This document shows, piece by piece, positions 16,871 through 25,919 of a stretch of 64,000 nt of DNA. The notes below the pieces were generated by a model. The model had not been told where the DNA came from. It was given only the letters and a program-made list of their open reading frames with translations, and ran no database searches. The stretch is taken from NCBI GenBank assembly GCA_037892765.1, contig JBBKBW010000004.1; one strand, 5' to 3'. The DNA is from Clostridium_AQ sp900552125. Lineage in GTDB: Bacteria > Bacillota_I > Bacilli_A > Erysipelotrichales > Erysipelotrichaceae. Positions within the stretch are counted from its first letter, which is position 1. Every line of letters starts with the position of its first letter. The position numbers were made by a program, and so were the translations under genes.

Positions 16871-19800
16871 ATGATTTTTAATAGAGAATCAGATTTTGAA
16901 GAGGCTTTAATAAAAATCCTGTCAGAAAAAGGATGGGAAAAAGAAGTTCTTAAAAATTATACTGAACAAGATTTACTTCAGAACTGGGCAAACATTCTTT
17001 TTGAGAACAATAGAGATATTGACCGTTTGAATGACTACCCATTGACTAATGGCGAGATGCAACAGATTTTGGAGCAAATAAAGAATCTGAGAACACCGCT
17101 AAAACTAAATGGATTTATCAACGGCAAAAGTGTATCCATAATAAGAGATAATCCTGATGATACACTTCATTTTGGAAAGGAAGTAAGCCTAAAAATATAT
17201 GATCGCCATGAAATCGCTGCAGGGCAGAGTCGTTATCAAATTGTTCAGCAACCAAAATTCCCAACGAAATCCCGAATTCTTAATGATCGTCGTGGAGATT
17301 TGATGTTACTAATTAATGGTATGCCGGTTATCCATATTGAATTAAAGAAAAGTGGGGTTCCTGTGAGTCAAGCGTATCATCAAATTGAAAAATACTCAGG
17401 AGAAGGGGTTTTTAATGGTTTATTCTCATTGGTACAAATATTTGTTGCAATGGAACCAAACGAAACTGTATATTTTGCTAATCCTGGTCCGGATGGTAAA
17501 TTTAACTCAGATTACTATTTTCACTGGGCTGATTACAATAATGAACCGATAAACGAATGGGATAAAGTGGCTTCAACGTTGCTTTCTATACCTATGGCTC
17601 ACCAATTGATTGGATTTTATACCATTGCTGATGATTCTGATGGCGTACTGAAAGTTATGCGAAGCTATCAGTATTTTGCAGCAAGTGCCATTTCTGATAA
17701 AGTTGCTAAAACTAAGTGGGAAGCAGGAAATCAGCTAGGCGGTTATGTATGGCATACAACAGGTTCAGGGAAAACAATGACAAGTTTCAAGTCTGCTCAG
17801 TTAATTGCTAGCTCCAAGGATGCTGATAAGGTAGTATTTTTGATGGATAGAATTGAACTTGGAACGCAGTCACTTAAAGAATATCGTGGCTTTGCTAATG
17901 AAAATGAAGATGTTCAAGCAACAGAAAATACAGGAGTCTTAATAACGAAACTAAAAAGTACTGATCCAGCGGATACTCTTATAGTTACATCTATCCAGAA
18001 GATGAGTAATATTAAAGAGGAAGAAGACGGATTGAAGGCAAGAGACATCGATTATATAAATGGTAAAAGAATTGTCTTTATTGTTGATGAAGCTCATCGT
18101 TCCACTTTTGGAGAAATGTTAATCACAATAAAGACAACTTTCCCAAAAGCAATTTTCTTTGGCTTTACTGGTACTCCAATTCAGGATGAAAACAAAAAGA
18201 AAAAGAATACAACTACCACAGTGTTTGGAAATGAATTGCATAGATATAGTATTGCTGATGGAATAAGGGACAAAAATGTTCTTGGTTTTGACCCTTATAA
18301 AGTTTTAACATTCAGAGATAAGGATGTTCGGAAAGTTGTTGCTTTAGAAAAGGCAAAAGCCGAGACAGAAGAAGAAGCTATTTCCGACCCTGCGAAAAGC
18401 AAAATATATTACAAATATATGGATGCGAGTCAGATTGCTATGGTTGGACAGTACGATAGCAAAGGCGAATACATAAAAGGAATTGAGGATTATATTTCTA
18501 ACAGTCAGTATCAGACCAAAGAACATACAACAACTGTGGTAATGGACATCTTAGGAAACTGGGTTACTTTAAGCCATAACAGTAAATTTCATGCCATTTT
18601 TGCTACAAGCAGTATACCTGAAGCAATCAACTATTATCGAATAATCAAGGAAATGAAGCCTGAATTGAAGGTAACAGCTTTATTTGATCCGAATATAGAT
18701 AATGGCGGAGGTGTAGAATTTAAGGAAGCAGGTTTAACTGAGATAATTAAGGATTATAACGATAGATACGGTCAGGATTTTACAATTCCTACGTTTGCTA
18801 AAATGAAAAAAGATATAGCAGCTCGATTAGCGCACAAAAAGCCATATGAACGAATAGCAAATGAACCAGAAAAGCAAATTGACTTGTTAATAGTTGTTGA
18901 TCAAATGCTCACAGGATTTGATTCTAAATGGATTAACACATTGTATATGGATAAGGTTATGATGTATGAAAATATTATTCAAGCGTTTTCTCGTACAAAT
19001 AGGTTATTTGGACCAGATAAACCTTTTGGAACAATCCGATATTATAGAAAACCACATACTATGGAACGAAATGTAAATGCTGCAGTAAAACTGTATTCAG
19101 GGGATAAACCATTAGGGTTATTTGTTCAGCATCTTGCCGAAAATTTGAAGATGATGAACGAATTGTATAAAGATATAGCTGAACTATTTTCTAAATCGAA
19201 TATTGAAAATTTTGAAAAACTACCTAGTGATGTTTCGGTATGCAGAAAATTTGCAAAAGATTTTAAAGAGTTCAATGCACATTTAGAAGCTGCAAGAATT
19301 CAAGGATTCAAATGGGAAATAACTTCTTACACCGATGAAATCAGCGGAGAAGTCGTTGGAATAGCTTTAGATGAAAAAACATATTTGGTATTAGTGTTAA
19401 GATATAAGGAACTATCAAATGGGGAAGGTAGAGGAGAAACTAGTGATGATGTACCTTATGACCTAGTAGGATATATCACAGAGATTGATACCGGTTTGAT
19501 AGATGCAGAATATATGAACTCTCGTTTTGAAAAATATATGAAATTAGTAAAACTTGAAGGAGCTTCTGCAGAAGCGATTGAGCAGGCCGAAGCAGAACTT
19601 CACAAAACATTTGCTATGCTTACTCAAGAAGAACAAAAGTATGCAAATATTTTTCTGCATGATATTCAAAGAGGAGATGTAGCAGTAAACGAAGGTAAAA
19701 CACTTAGAGATTATATAACTGAATATTTAGTAAAAGCTAAAAATGATCAAATTCATAGAATTGCTATTGCTTTGGGAATAGATGAAGAGAAACTACGCAA

Positions 19801-20020
19801 TATTATGAGTTTGCAGTTGAATTCTGCCAATATAAACGAGTTCGGACGTTATGATGAATTGAAGAAAACAATAAACAAAATAAAAGCAAAAGAATATTTT
19901 GAAAAGGTTGAAGGAACAAAGATTATACCGCCCAAAGTCAATGTTAAAGTCGATAATTTGTTACGTGAGTTCATTCTCAGTGGTGGATTTGAAATCAAAT
20001 TGCCAGATGAAAGTGAATAA
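16871..20020 (+). CDS. hsdR: Type I restriction endonuclease subunit HsdR
   Basis: The 1049-residue motor-nuclease has the PD-(D/E)xK nuclease part near residues 138-160 (RGDLMLLINGMPVIHIELKK). The helicase part follows: Walker A HTTGSGKTMTSF (about residue 297), DEAH in VDEAHRSTFG (about 405), and GFTGTP (about 436). The C-terminal part binds the HsdM2S core. It translocates unmethylated DNA and cuts it at a distance. GGAGG precedes the ATG, 30 bases after hsdS. All key motifs are intact, so the system looks functional. Confidence 0.96.
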   Translation: MIFNRESDFEEALIKILSEKGWEKEVLKNYTEQDLLQNWANILFENNRDIDRLNDYPLTNGEMQQILEQIKNLRTPLKLNGFINGKSVSIIRDNPDDTLHFGKEVSLKIYDRHEIAAGQSRYQIVQQPKFPTKSRILNDRRGDLMLLINGMPVIHIELKKSGVPVSQAYHQIEKYSGEGVFNGLFSLVQIFVAMEPNETVYFANPGPDGKFNSDYYFHWADYNNEPINEWDKVASTLLSIPMAHQLIGFYTIADDSDGVLKVMRSYQYFAASAISDKVAKTKWEAGNQLGGYVWHTTGSGKTMTSFKSAQLIASSKDADKVVFLMDRIELGTQSLKEYRGFANENEDVQATENTGVLITKLKSTDPADTLIVTSIQKMSNIKEEEDGLKARDIDYINGKRIVFIVDEAHRSTFGEMLITIKTTFPKAIFFGFTGTPIQDENKKKKNTTTTVFGNELHRYSIADGIRDKNVLGFDPYKVLTFRDKDVRKVVALEKAKAETEEEAISDPAKSKIYYKYMDASQIAMVGQYDSKGEYIKGIEDYISNSQYQTKEHTTTVVMDILGNWVTLSHNSKFHAIFATSSIPEAINYYRIIKEMKPELKVTALFDPNIDNGGGVEFKEAGLTEIIKDYNDRYGQDFTIPTFAKMKKDIAARLAHKKPYERIANEPEKQIDLLIVVDQMLTGFDSKWINTLYMDKVMMYENIIQAFSRTNRLFGPDKPFGTIRYYRKPHTMERNVNAAVKLYSGDKPLGLFVQHLAENLKMMNELYKDIAELFSKSNIENFEKLPSDVSVCRKFAKDFKEFNAHLEAARIQGFKWEITSYTDEISGEVVGIALDEKTYLVLVLRYKELSNGEGRGETSDDVPYDLVGYITEIDTGLIDAEYMNSRFEKYMKLVKLEGASAEAIEQAEAELHKTFAMLTQEEQKYANIFLHDIQRGDVAVNEGKTLRDYITEYLVKAKNDQIHRIAIALGIDEEKLRNIMSLQLNSANINEFGRYDELKKTINKIKAKEYFEKVEGTKIIPPKVNVKVDNLLREFILSGGFEIKLPDESE

Positions 20021-20034
20021 TGAGTAAATTTTAT

Positions 20035-20064
20035 AAGGAGTCAAGGTTTTTCCCTTGACTCCTT
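20035..20064 (+). terminator. Hairpin after hsdR
   Basis: A perfect 12-bp stem (20035-20046 with 20053-20064, AAGGAGTCAAGG) has a T-rich loop. The downstream T run is weak, so termination strength is uncertain. Confidence 0.6.
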
Positions 20065-20073
20065 TGCTGTTTA

Positions 20074-20345
20074 TTGGGAACAGCGTAAGGCAAAAGAATT
20101 ATGCTCTATTTCGACAGGAAAAAGCAATACTCAAGACCGTGTTGATGATGGTATATACCCATTCTAAGTTCGTTCACCGATAGTTGAACGTAGCAATAGA
20201 TATCTATTTGATGAAGAAGCAGTATTGACTGTCGGAGATGGTGTTGGAACAGGAAAAGTGTTTCATTATATGAATGGTAAATATGACCTACATCAGCGTG
20301 TTTACAGGATGTTCGACTTTTCCAAAGAGATTACAGCGAAGTATT
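20074..20345 (+). pseudogene. Silent hsdS target-recognition fragment
   Basis: Starting at the same TTGGGAACAGCGTAAG as both halves of hsdS, the frame reads WEQRKAKELCSISTGKSN and later VGDGVGTGKVFHYMNGKYDL, a recognition domain unrelated in sequence to the two in the active gene. A TAA at 20165 interrupts it where family members have Tyr (IYPF-stop-VRSP). It has no start codon or ribosome site and is cut off at 20346 by the start of a duplicated yolD-umuC segment. It looks like a storage copy or leftover from recognition-domain exchange. Confidence 0.8.
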
Positions 20346-20890
20346 TTTCCTTTTCTTTCAGAATTTCTCTAAATCCTTTAAGCGCATCAAATGATTGAAA
20401 TATCTGAGCTCGACTTGCTCTAGTTTTATGCATTATGACCACCTACCAATCCATTACGTTTTCTTTGTGTCGCTTTTTCATAAAAATTCATACCTTTTAA
20501 TACAGCGTTCTTTCCATATTTGTTTCGGATATGTACGAGAGCTTCTTGCACTCTTTTTTCTTTTTCTATATCTTCTTGATCAGCGAATAAATCAAACTGT
20601 TCATATATCTCGTCTTTAACATTTCCAAAACTTATTCCAATCTGTCTTATTGGATAATTCGGATTAATGATCTTTCTGTATAATAGTTTAAATTCTTCGA
20701 GTAATATTCGATAAGAGTTTGTAGTATTGGTAATCTTTCTAGATCCTCTAGATGGTTTGATACAGTTCTTGGAGTAACCGACATATAATGAGATATGATT
20801 CGTGACAAGATGTTTTTCAGTTAATTGCAATACATTAGATTCGACCATTTCTTTCATTATCAAATATGCATCTTTGTAATTGTAGTTTTC
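20346..20890 (-). pseudogene. Truncated yolD-umuC copy (left repeat)
   Basis: This segment matches 45396-45940 at a constant offset of 25,050. It carries the first 29 codons of the yolD-like gene (reading from 20433 leftward) and the last 145 or so codons of the umuC-like gene (20426-20863). The polymerase catalytic domain is missing. A diverged patch at about 20440-20560 contrasts with near identity elsewhere. On the left it joins the hsdS fragment and on the right the immunity array. It cannot encode a working polymerase. Confidence 0.9.
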
Positions 20891-21044
20891 AAAGTATTAT
20901 TATTTATGATTTAATTGAAGATTAAAATGATTTATTACAATAATTTCAATAAAATATAGAGAATATTTAATTTGAAAGCGTTTATTTAATTTGCGTTTTA
21001 TGATAAAATAAAGTTACTATTAAGAGTGTAATTGGAGGCCAGCA

Positions 21045-21197
21045 ATGAAAAAGATTACTAGAAATCTATGGCAATTTAAAGAAACTATATTTTGCTATTT
21101 AAAAATATTCTATTCTTCAGGAGGACTCACATCTAAACATAGATGCGTGTATTTCATTGCGGCTTTTTCATGCCCTACTTCAGCTAGTCTTTTTTGA
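21045..21197 (+). CDS. Small ORF of 50 residues, possible leader peptide
   Basis: The ATG at 21045 follows GGAGG by six bases. The product MKKITRNLWQFKETIF... is basic at its start and rich in aromatic and cysteine residues. It ends inside the loop of a strong terminator hairpin (21172-21220). A plausible promoter (TATGAT near 20998) lies before it. It may be a leader peptide controlling read-through into the immunity array, or a leftover gene start. I do not recognise the family. Confidence 0.4.
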   Translation: MKKITRNLWQFKETIFCYLKIFYSSGGLTSKHRCVYFIAAFSCPTSASLF

Positions 21198-21220
21198 CCA
21201 AGCTGAGTAGGGCTTTTTTG
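21172..21220 (+). terminator. Strong hairpin with T run before the immunity array
   Basis: GCCCTACTTCAGCT (from 21172) pairs with AGCTGAGTAGGGC (21201-21213) with one bulge, followed by six T. It lies between the small ORF at 21045 and the first immunity gene at 21274. Confidence 0.85.
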
Positions 21221-21273
21221 TTTTTTTCTGGGCTATTACGATAGTATTATTATTTAAGTAAAGGAGAGTAACG

Positions 21274-21501
21274 ATGAATTTAGAACAATTAGCATTTTAT
21301 CTTCAAGACCATTGGTACTATGTAACATTATTTTTTGGGGCCTTGATATTGTTAGGATCTATTTTTAATTGGAATTGGTTATGTGATCCAGTTGGGAAAC
21401 CAAATTCACAACGATATGGAAGAGGTTCAAGAAGAGTGATTTTTTTCCTTTTAGGTACCGTCCTTATTATAGTTAGCATCTGGAATATGACGCTATTATA
21501 G
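21274..21501 (+). CDS. Imm17 family immunity protein
   Basis: The 75-residue protein has two membrane segments (about residues 15-33 and 55-73) separated by a short loop with NWLCDPVGKPNSQRYGRG. This layout and loop match what I know as immunity 17 family proteins, small two-pass membrane proteins found in polymorphic toxin loci. It would sit in the cytoplasmic membrane and protect against a matching toxin that is not present here. AAGGAG precedes the ATG. It opens the array after a terminator-like hairpin. Confidence 0.75.
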   Translation: MNLEQLAFYLQDHWYYVTLFFGALILLGSIFNWNWLCDPVGKPNSQRYGRGSRRVIFFLLGTVLIIVSIWNMTLL

Positions 21502-21519
21502 AATATGAGGTTAAATTTT

Positions 21520-21720
21520 ATGTCAGAAGAAGAATTAATTCGCTTATATAAACTCATGGAGAAGCTAAATTGGTTTTTCCACAATGAAATGCATTATCTT
21601 GATAAAAATGTTTCAAAACAAATTGCATTAGAATGTTATCCGGAAATTCGCGAGTTTACATATGACATATTATGGAACAATCTTCCTCAATATATAAAGG
21701 ATCAATTTCTAAATGAATAA
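21520..21720 (+). CDS. Small acidic protein of the immunity array
   Basis: The 66-residue product begins MSEEELIRLYKLMEKLNWFF and contains no motif I recognise. It is predicted mostly helical and soluble. A GAGG site nine bases upstream supports the ATG at 21520 over the in-frame ATG at 21505. It follows Imm17 by 18 bases and is probably co-transcribed. It may be a small immunity protein or a partner of Imm17; this rests on context only. Confidence 0.5.
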   Translation: MSEEELIRLYKLMEKLNWFFHNEMHYLDKNVSKQIALECYPEIREFTYDILWNNLPQYIKDQFLNE

Positions 21721-21848
21721 TAATAACAATAAGTAATTCTATATGGTGCTTTAGTATCTGGTATGAAATTAAATTTTCGGTTAATTTTTTGATTTTTCTG
21801 AAGTGTATTTATGATATAGATTATGAAAGAATGGAAAGGAGGTTATTT

Positions 21849-22928
21849 ATGTATCAAATTGCATATATTGGCCGATGGGAGACCCTTCCGGAAACGGCTG
21901 CTGCTATCTGTGATCATGACATTTCTAAGCTTGAAGCAATGCTTCAAGGTGGGTTGGAGCTAAATGCTCCGATTCAGCTCAGCGAGTATATCAAACTCAC
22001 ACCGCTAGAGATCGCGGTATTTCGGAATGATGTGGGCATGATTCACTTTCTGCTGGAGCATGGTGCTGACCCTAATCTGGCAGAGGAACAACCATTACTC
22101 CTTAGCGCTGTCCGTTGTTGTGGACCTGAGGTGGTGGCTTTATTTGCTGAGCAGGTTTCACAACTCAATTATAAACAGAAAGAGCGAGCTTTTCAGGAAG
22201 TTCGTTGGGGCAACCGCCCAGAGAATATACATGTTTTGGAACAAGCAGGAATTACAGTGAAAAAGTTTGGTGGTGAAGCATTCCGAGCTGCAGTATCTGA
22301 TGGAAATATTAGACTTGCCAAATTGCTTTTTGAAAAAGGAGCAGATATAAATTATCATAAGCCAGATATGGTATTTCCAAATGCCTCCACAGCTATTACA
22401 GAAGCTGTTCGACACAAAAATCTTCCAATTGTGTTTTGGCTTATTGAGCAAGGAGCTGATATCACAATTTCTGATAAATATGGAGATAGACCTTACACTG
22501 TGGCGGTTCAAAACAAAAATCAAGAGTTGGCAGACTATCTGAAGGAATTGGAACCAGAGGAATGGCATAATGAACAGGAAAAAATACGACAACTTATACA
22601 CTATAATCTACCTGACAAGTTAGTAAAATACTTGAAAATCGGTCCTCTTTATTTGGAGTTTCCAGAACAAAGATGGGTAAAATGGATGGAGTTTTATTCA
22701 TTTATGGACGTACAAGAAATAACTTGGAAAAGGAAGAAATTACTTTCCTTGATGTCTCGTATGGATAATTACAGTGAATATTTATTGTTATGGAGTCCTA
22801 GGGATAGGAAACTATGGTACTTGGATATAGAACATGATGAATTCCATCCTTTAGCAAAATGGGATGCTTTTATTGCAGAGCCTGGAAGATATTTGAATGG
22901 GATAATTGAAGGTGAGTTTGAGAGATAA
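21849..22928 (+). CDS. Ankyrin-repeat protein with SUKH-like C-terminus
   Basis: The 359-residue protein carries about five ankyrin repeats in two blocks (about residues 10-76 and 142-240). Typical turns are HFLLEHGADPN, KLLFEKGADIN and WLIEQGADIT. The C-terminal 110 residues include LLLWSPRDRKLWYLD and LAKWDAFIAEPGRY, which recall SMI1/KNR4 (SUKH) immunity domains. Ankyrin proteins are common toxin-immunity proteins that grip the toxin by their concave face. AAAGGAGG precedes the ATG at 21849; the frame is open further upstream but lacks a ribosome site. The first 300 bases are clearly more GC-rich than the rest. Confidence 0.75.
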   Translation: MYQIAYIGRWETLPETAAAICDHDISKLEAMLQGGLELNAPIQLSEYIKLTPLEIAVFRNDVGMIHFLLEHGADPNLAEEQPLLLSAVRCCGPEVVALFAEQVSQLNYKQKERAFQEVRWGNRPENIHVLEQAGITVKKFGGEAFRAAVSDGNIRLAKLLFEKGADINYHKPDMVFPNASTAITEAVRHKNLPIVFWLIEQGADITISDKYGDRPYTVAVQNKNQELADYLKELEPEEWHNEQEKIRQLIHYNLPDKLVKYLKIGPLYLEFPEQRWVKWMEFYSFMDVQEITWKRKKLLSLMSRMDNYSEYLLLWSPRDRKLWYLDIEHDEFHPLAKWDAFIAEPGRYLNGIIEGEFER

Positions 22929-22939
22929 GGAGAATTATT

Positions 22940-23560
22940 ATGACATCGATAGACTTTCTAAACAAAGTACATAATAGCCTTGATTCACAGGAATATAATC
23001 TTTCCTATTCTCCGGCGAAGTCCAAGAACTATATGCTATACTGCAACGGTAACTTTATCGGTGGTTTGTTCGATGAAGAACTTTGCTTCGTCTACTCTGA
23101 TAGAGTGAGTAAACTTCTAGGAAATCCGGAACCTGTCTATCGCGGGTATTCCAGTGCCGCTAAGCACAGGATGCTTGTAATCCCAGAGGAACATTGGAAG
23201 CAAGCATTGAAAATGCTTTATGCTGAGAAATTTGATTGGAGCCGTTTGGTATACGACATCACATACACTAGTATTGGTGCAGCAGTGGTAGAGGAATTCT
23301 ATGATGAGAATGTAGTATTCTTGCACTTTTGCTTTGAAAAAGGATTGCTGAAGAAGAACCCGCTTGACCGCCAAGATCGTATTCTTCAAATGGTCTATCT
23401 CAATCAGGACCTGACAGAAGCAGGCAAATATATATTCCCAAGAATGATGCAAAAGTTCCTTGTTTTCACAGATCGTAAAGGGAAAACTAGTTTGGGAATC
23501 ATGCTGAGTCGGTGGTACCGAGCACTGGAAAAGGAATACCAAAGTATAGTAAAGGGATAA
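22940..23560 (+). CDS. Unknown protein with TfoX-N-like N-terminus
   Basis: The 206-residue product has an N-terminal half (about residues 25-95) with NFIGGLFDEELCFVYSD and MLVIPEEHW, which resembles the TfoX N-terminal domain. The C-terminal half is a separate helical domain with VVFLHFCFEKGLLK and DLTEAGKYIFPRMMQKFL. The pairing suggests an immunity or stress protein but I do not recognise the whole. AAGGAG precedes the ATG, 12 bases after the ankyrin gene. Composition is more GC-rich than the genes that follow, which points to separate acquisition. Confidence 0.55.
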   Translation: MTSIDFLNKVHNSLDSQEYNLSYSPAKSKNYMLYCNGNFIGGLFDEELCFVYSDRVSKLLGNPEPVYRGYSSAAKHRMLVIPEEHWKQALKMLYAEKFDWSRLVYDITYTSIGAAVVEEFYDENVVFLHFCFEKGLLKKNPLDRQDRILQMVYLNQDLTEAGKYIFPRMMQKFLVFTDRKGKTSLGIMLSRWYRALEKEYQSIVKG

Positions 23561-23570
23561 GGAGAAGGAC

Positions 23571-24167
23571 ATGATGAAAGAAGAAAACAAAGCATATATT
23601 ACTGGTTTAAATGTACGTGATGTTCCATGGCATCGCCTTACTACTGCTTATGGTAGAGGAACGAATTTTCCAGTATATTTTGAAGTTCTGACCAATATGA
23701 ATGATTTAAAGGAAGTAACAAATGCTATTTATGAACTTACCACAAACATGGAGCATCAAAGCACATTATGGCATGCAACACCTTTTGGAATGATATTCAT
23801 GAACCGTATTTTAATTAAGGCTTTAGAAAAACGAAAAAATAATGACATCGCAGACTATGTTGTAAATAATATTTCAGAATTTCTTAATAGTATTATTCAA
23901 TGCTTTATTGATGGAAACAAAATGGAGCATGCAGATCAACTTCCTTTATTTTCAGATATGCTACAAGAAAAATATCTTTGGTCTGAAGAATACGATGAAG
24001 AGGATGATGAATTAAGATATGAGGAAGAAGAAGTATTTCCAGATGATTTGTTCTATAGTTTTTACTATTATTCTTTGCAATCGATATTAGCTTATAAAGA
24101 AGATTTAGAAAAATATATAGAAATATCTTCTATCTCTAAAACGATTAAAATTCTAAATCAATTGTGA
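23571..24167 (+). CDS. Unknown immunity-array protein (198 residues)
   Basis: The protein begins with ITGLNVRDVPWHRLTTAYGR and continues with a helical region (WHATPFGMIFMNRILIKAL) that looks like a HEAT-like immunity fold. A very acidic stretch near residues 137-160 follows. I have no firm family name. AAGGAG lies before the ATG at 23571. The gene follows its neighbour by ten bases and the next starts ten bases after its stop, so it is part of the same transcription unit. The acidic tract would suit binding a basic toxin such as a nuclease. Confidence 0.5.
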   Translation: MMKEENKAYITGLNVRDVPWHRLTTAYGRGTNFPVYFEVLTNMNDLKEVTNAIYELTTNMEHQSTLWHATPFGMIFMNRILIKALEKRKNNDIADYVVNNISEFLNSIIQCFIDGNKMEHADQLPLFSDMLQEKYLWSEEYDEEDDELRYEEEEVFPDDLFYSFYYYSLQSILAYKEDLEKYIEISSISKTIKILNQL

Positions 24168-24177
24168 GGTTTTTATT

Positions 24178-25008
24178 ATGAGTAATAATTTTTTAGAAAA
24201 ATATGATACTGATGAACAAGAAATAATTGTTTTGATAGAAAACGTATCTGGAGCAAGTTATTTTGAGGAAAAATGGGAAATGTTAGCTACAACAATAGGG
24301 ATGCAATTTGTCAAAGACGATATATTACAACTAAAAAAGGGTAGGTTGAACTGGCTTGTTTCTGATGAAGAAAGAAATGGTGAACTTGGATGGAAAAGAT
24401 TTAAAAAGGGACAAATATATAGAATTAAAGCTCGTAAAATGTTAGAAAAATATATACCTAAAAATCTAAAGGGTAGTGATTTTAATGCATGGTGTGTAGT
24501 TGATGTCCTTGATAATAACGTAATTTGTCCAGATCTAAAAAAAGCATGGGAAGATTATAATAAACCAATTGTTATTAATGATGATGTTTTAGGAGAATTG
24601 GCTCTAAATAAGGAATATGAAGTTTTTGAAGGTTATATAAATTGGGATGGGAAAGTGATTTCGTTGATGTTGGAAGTTGATGTAGATGATAACTCTACTT
24701 GGGATCAAATTTCTAAATCTGCAAAGGAAATGATAATTCAGCTTGAACAATGGGATAAGAAAATGCGTGAATTTTCATCAAAAAAGTTAACGGTATTAGC
24801 AAATCAGTGGGCTTCAGATGAAAAAGATATTATTGCACCTATAACTGAAGATGATTTTGCTAATCGAATCTCTATTTCGGAATTGGTGTTCTCATCTGAT
24901 GATGCATTTTCGGTAATGTATGACGATGATGAGATGTTCTGGGGTTATGCTATAGAGGTACAAGGAACGTTAGAAAAAGGAATAGAGAGTTCTAATATTA
25001 TTGGATAA
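24178..25008 (+). CDS. DUF2262 domain protein, probable immunity protein
   Basis: The 276-residue protein has an N-terminal domain (about 1-110, with RLNWLVSDEERNGELGWKRF) that often accompanies a C-terminal DUF2262 domain. The latter is seen as DDVLGELALNKEYEVFEGYINW (in part), then ITEDDFANRISISELVF and DDEMFWGYAIEVQGTLEKG. DUF2262 proteins are common in toxin-immunity loci. It is acidic and has no signal or membrane segment. A GAGG site precedes the ATG. It lies ten bases after its neighbour. Confidence 0.7.
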   Translation: MSNNFLEKYDTDEQEIIVLIENVSGASYFEEKWEMLATTIGMQFVKDDILQLKKGRLNWLVSDEERNGELGWKRFKKGQIYRIKARKMLEKYIPKNLKGSDFNAWCVVDVLDNNVICPDLKKAWEDYNKPIVINDDVLGELALNKEYEVFEGYINWDGKVISLMLEVDVDDNSTWDQISKSAKEMIIQLEQWDKKMREFSSKKLTVLANQWASDEKDIIAPITEDDFANRISISELVFSSDDAFSVMYDDDEMFWGYAIEVQGTLEKGIESSNIIG

Positions 25009-25020
25009 TGAGGTGTAAAC

Positions 25021-25899
25021 ATGAGTGATGAAGTTTTTAAACAAGATATTGATGACGAATCTGTTTTAGAACCTGGTGGGCCATACATAATACAGATGCT
25101 TTTTAAAAAACCTGTAGAAATGCCAGACAAAGATGAAATGATTCATATAATGAAAAAACATGTTGGTCCAATAGAATCATTTTGTTACGATGAAAAGATG
25201 GCTGGTTTTGCTGCATTAGATCATATCGCAGAATATCAAGATGGTAAATGCCCTGTTCAACTTATGATTATGGGATGCAATACTTTTGATGGAGAAGGAT
25301 TTGATGATTTTACTATGTCTCAGATGTGGGATTGTCAGGAAGATAAAGAAAGAATTTTTAGAGAATGTAAATATATGGTTATCGCAACAGATATGATGGC
25401 AGCTGCTCTTCCGGCTTTAGAAAGAGCCATATTAGATGCTGATTTTCTAGATGCCTTGGCAGAAATGTATCCAACGTGCGAAGCATTTTATTTTCAAAAC
25501 TGTGGAAAATTATTTCTTGCTAAAGATGTCAGAACACATGAGATAAAGGGAGCAGATCGTTTTATTTACTTTGGTGTTAATGTTCGATTCTTTAATATCC
25601 AAGGTACAAATGATATGTTAATCGATACTTTAGGAATGAGTACTATATTCTTACCAGATCTTCAATATCATTTTCATGATATTGATCCTAATTGGATAGT
25701 TAATCATGCCTATAATTTGGCATCGTATATTTTAGATAATGACAATCCAATTAAGGATAATGAGACAATCGATGGTGTATTAGACGGTAATATGAGTAGA
25801 GATGTTCAATGGAAATGTCAGTATGAAGATTCGCTCATTCAACCAAAGAGAATTGTTTTAGATATTAATATGGGACAATATGCTTCAGGAAATAGATAA
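25021..25899 (+). CDS. DUF4261 domain protein, probable immunity protein
   Basis: The 292-residue product resembles the DUF4261 family. After a variable N-terminus it has GVNVRFFNIQGTNDMLIDTLG and IFLPDLQYHFHDIDPNW, the conserved C-terminal block, and then an Ala/Asn-rich helix (NHAYNLASYILDNDNPI). A second DUF4261 domain is built into the large fusion protein at 33462. The family is frequent in polymorphic toxin immunity clusters. It starts 12 bases after the DUF2262 gene, with GAGG before the ATG. Confidence 0.7.
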   Translation: MSDEVFKQDIDDESVLEPGGPYIIQMLFKKPVEMPDKDEMIHIMKKHVGPIESFCYDEKMAGFAALDHIAEYQDGKCPVQLMIMGCNTFDGEGFDDFTMSQMWDCQEDKERIFRECKYMVIATDMMAAALPALERAILDADFLDALAEMYPTCEAFYFQNCGKLFLAKDVRTHEIKGADRFIYFGVNVRFFNIQGTNDMLIDTLGMSTIFLPDLQYHFHDIDPNWIVNHAYNLASYILDNDNPIKDNETIDGVLDGNMSRDVQWKCQYEDSLIQPKRIVLDINMGQYASGNR

Positions 25900-25919
25900 T
25901 ATGATGAAAGGAGCAAATT

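Noticed and set aside
20446..20863. A second functional polymerase gene
   Set aside because: Only the last 145 or so codons are present and both catalytic motifs are absent, so it is a truncated copy.
22158..22601. Long lower-strand open frame opposite the ankyrin gene
   Set aside because: Its product has the aromatic, Ile/Phe-rich composition of an antisense shadow and no ribosome site; the upper-strand ankyrin repeats explain the region.
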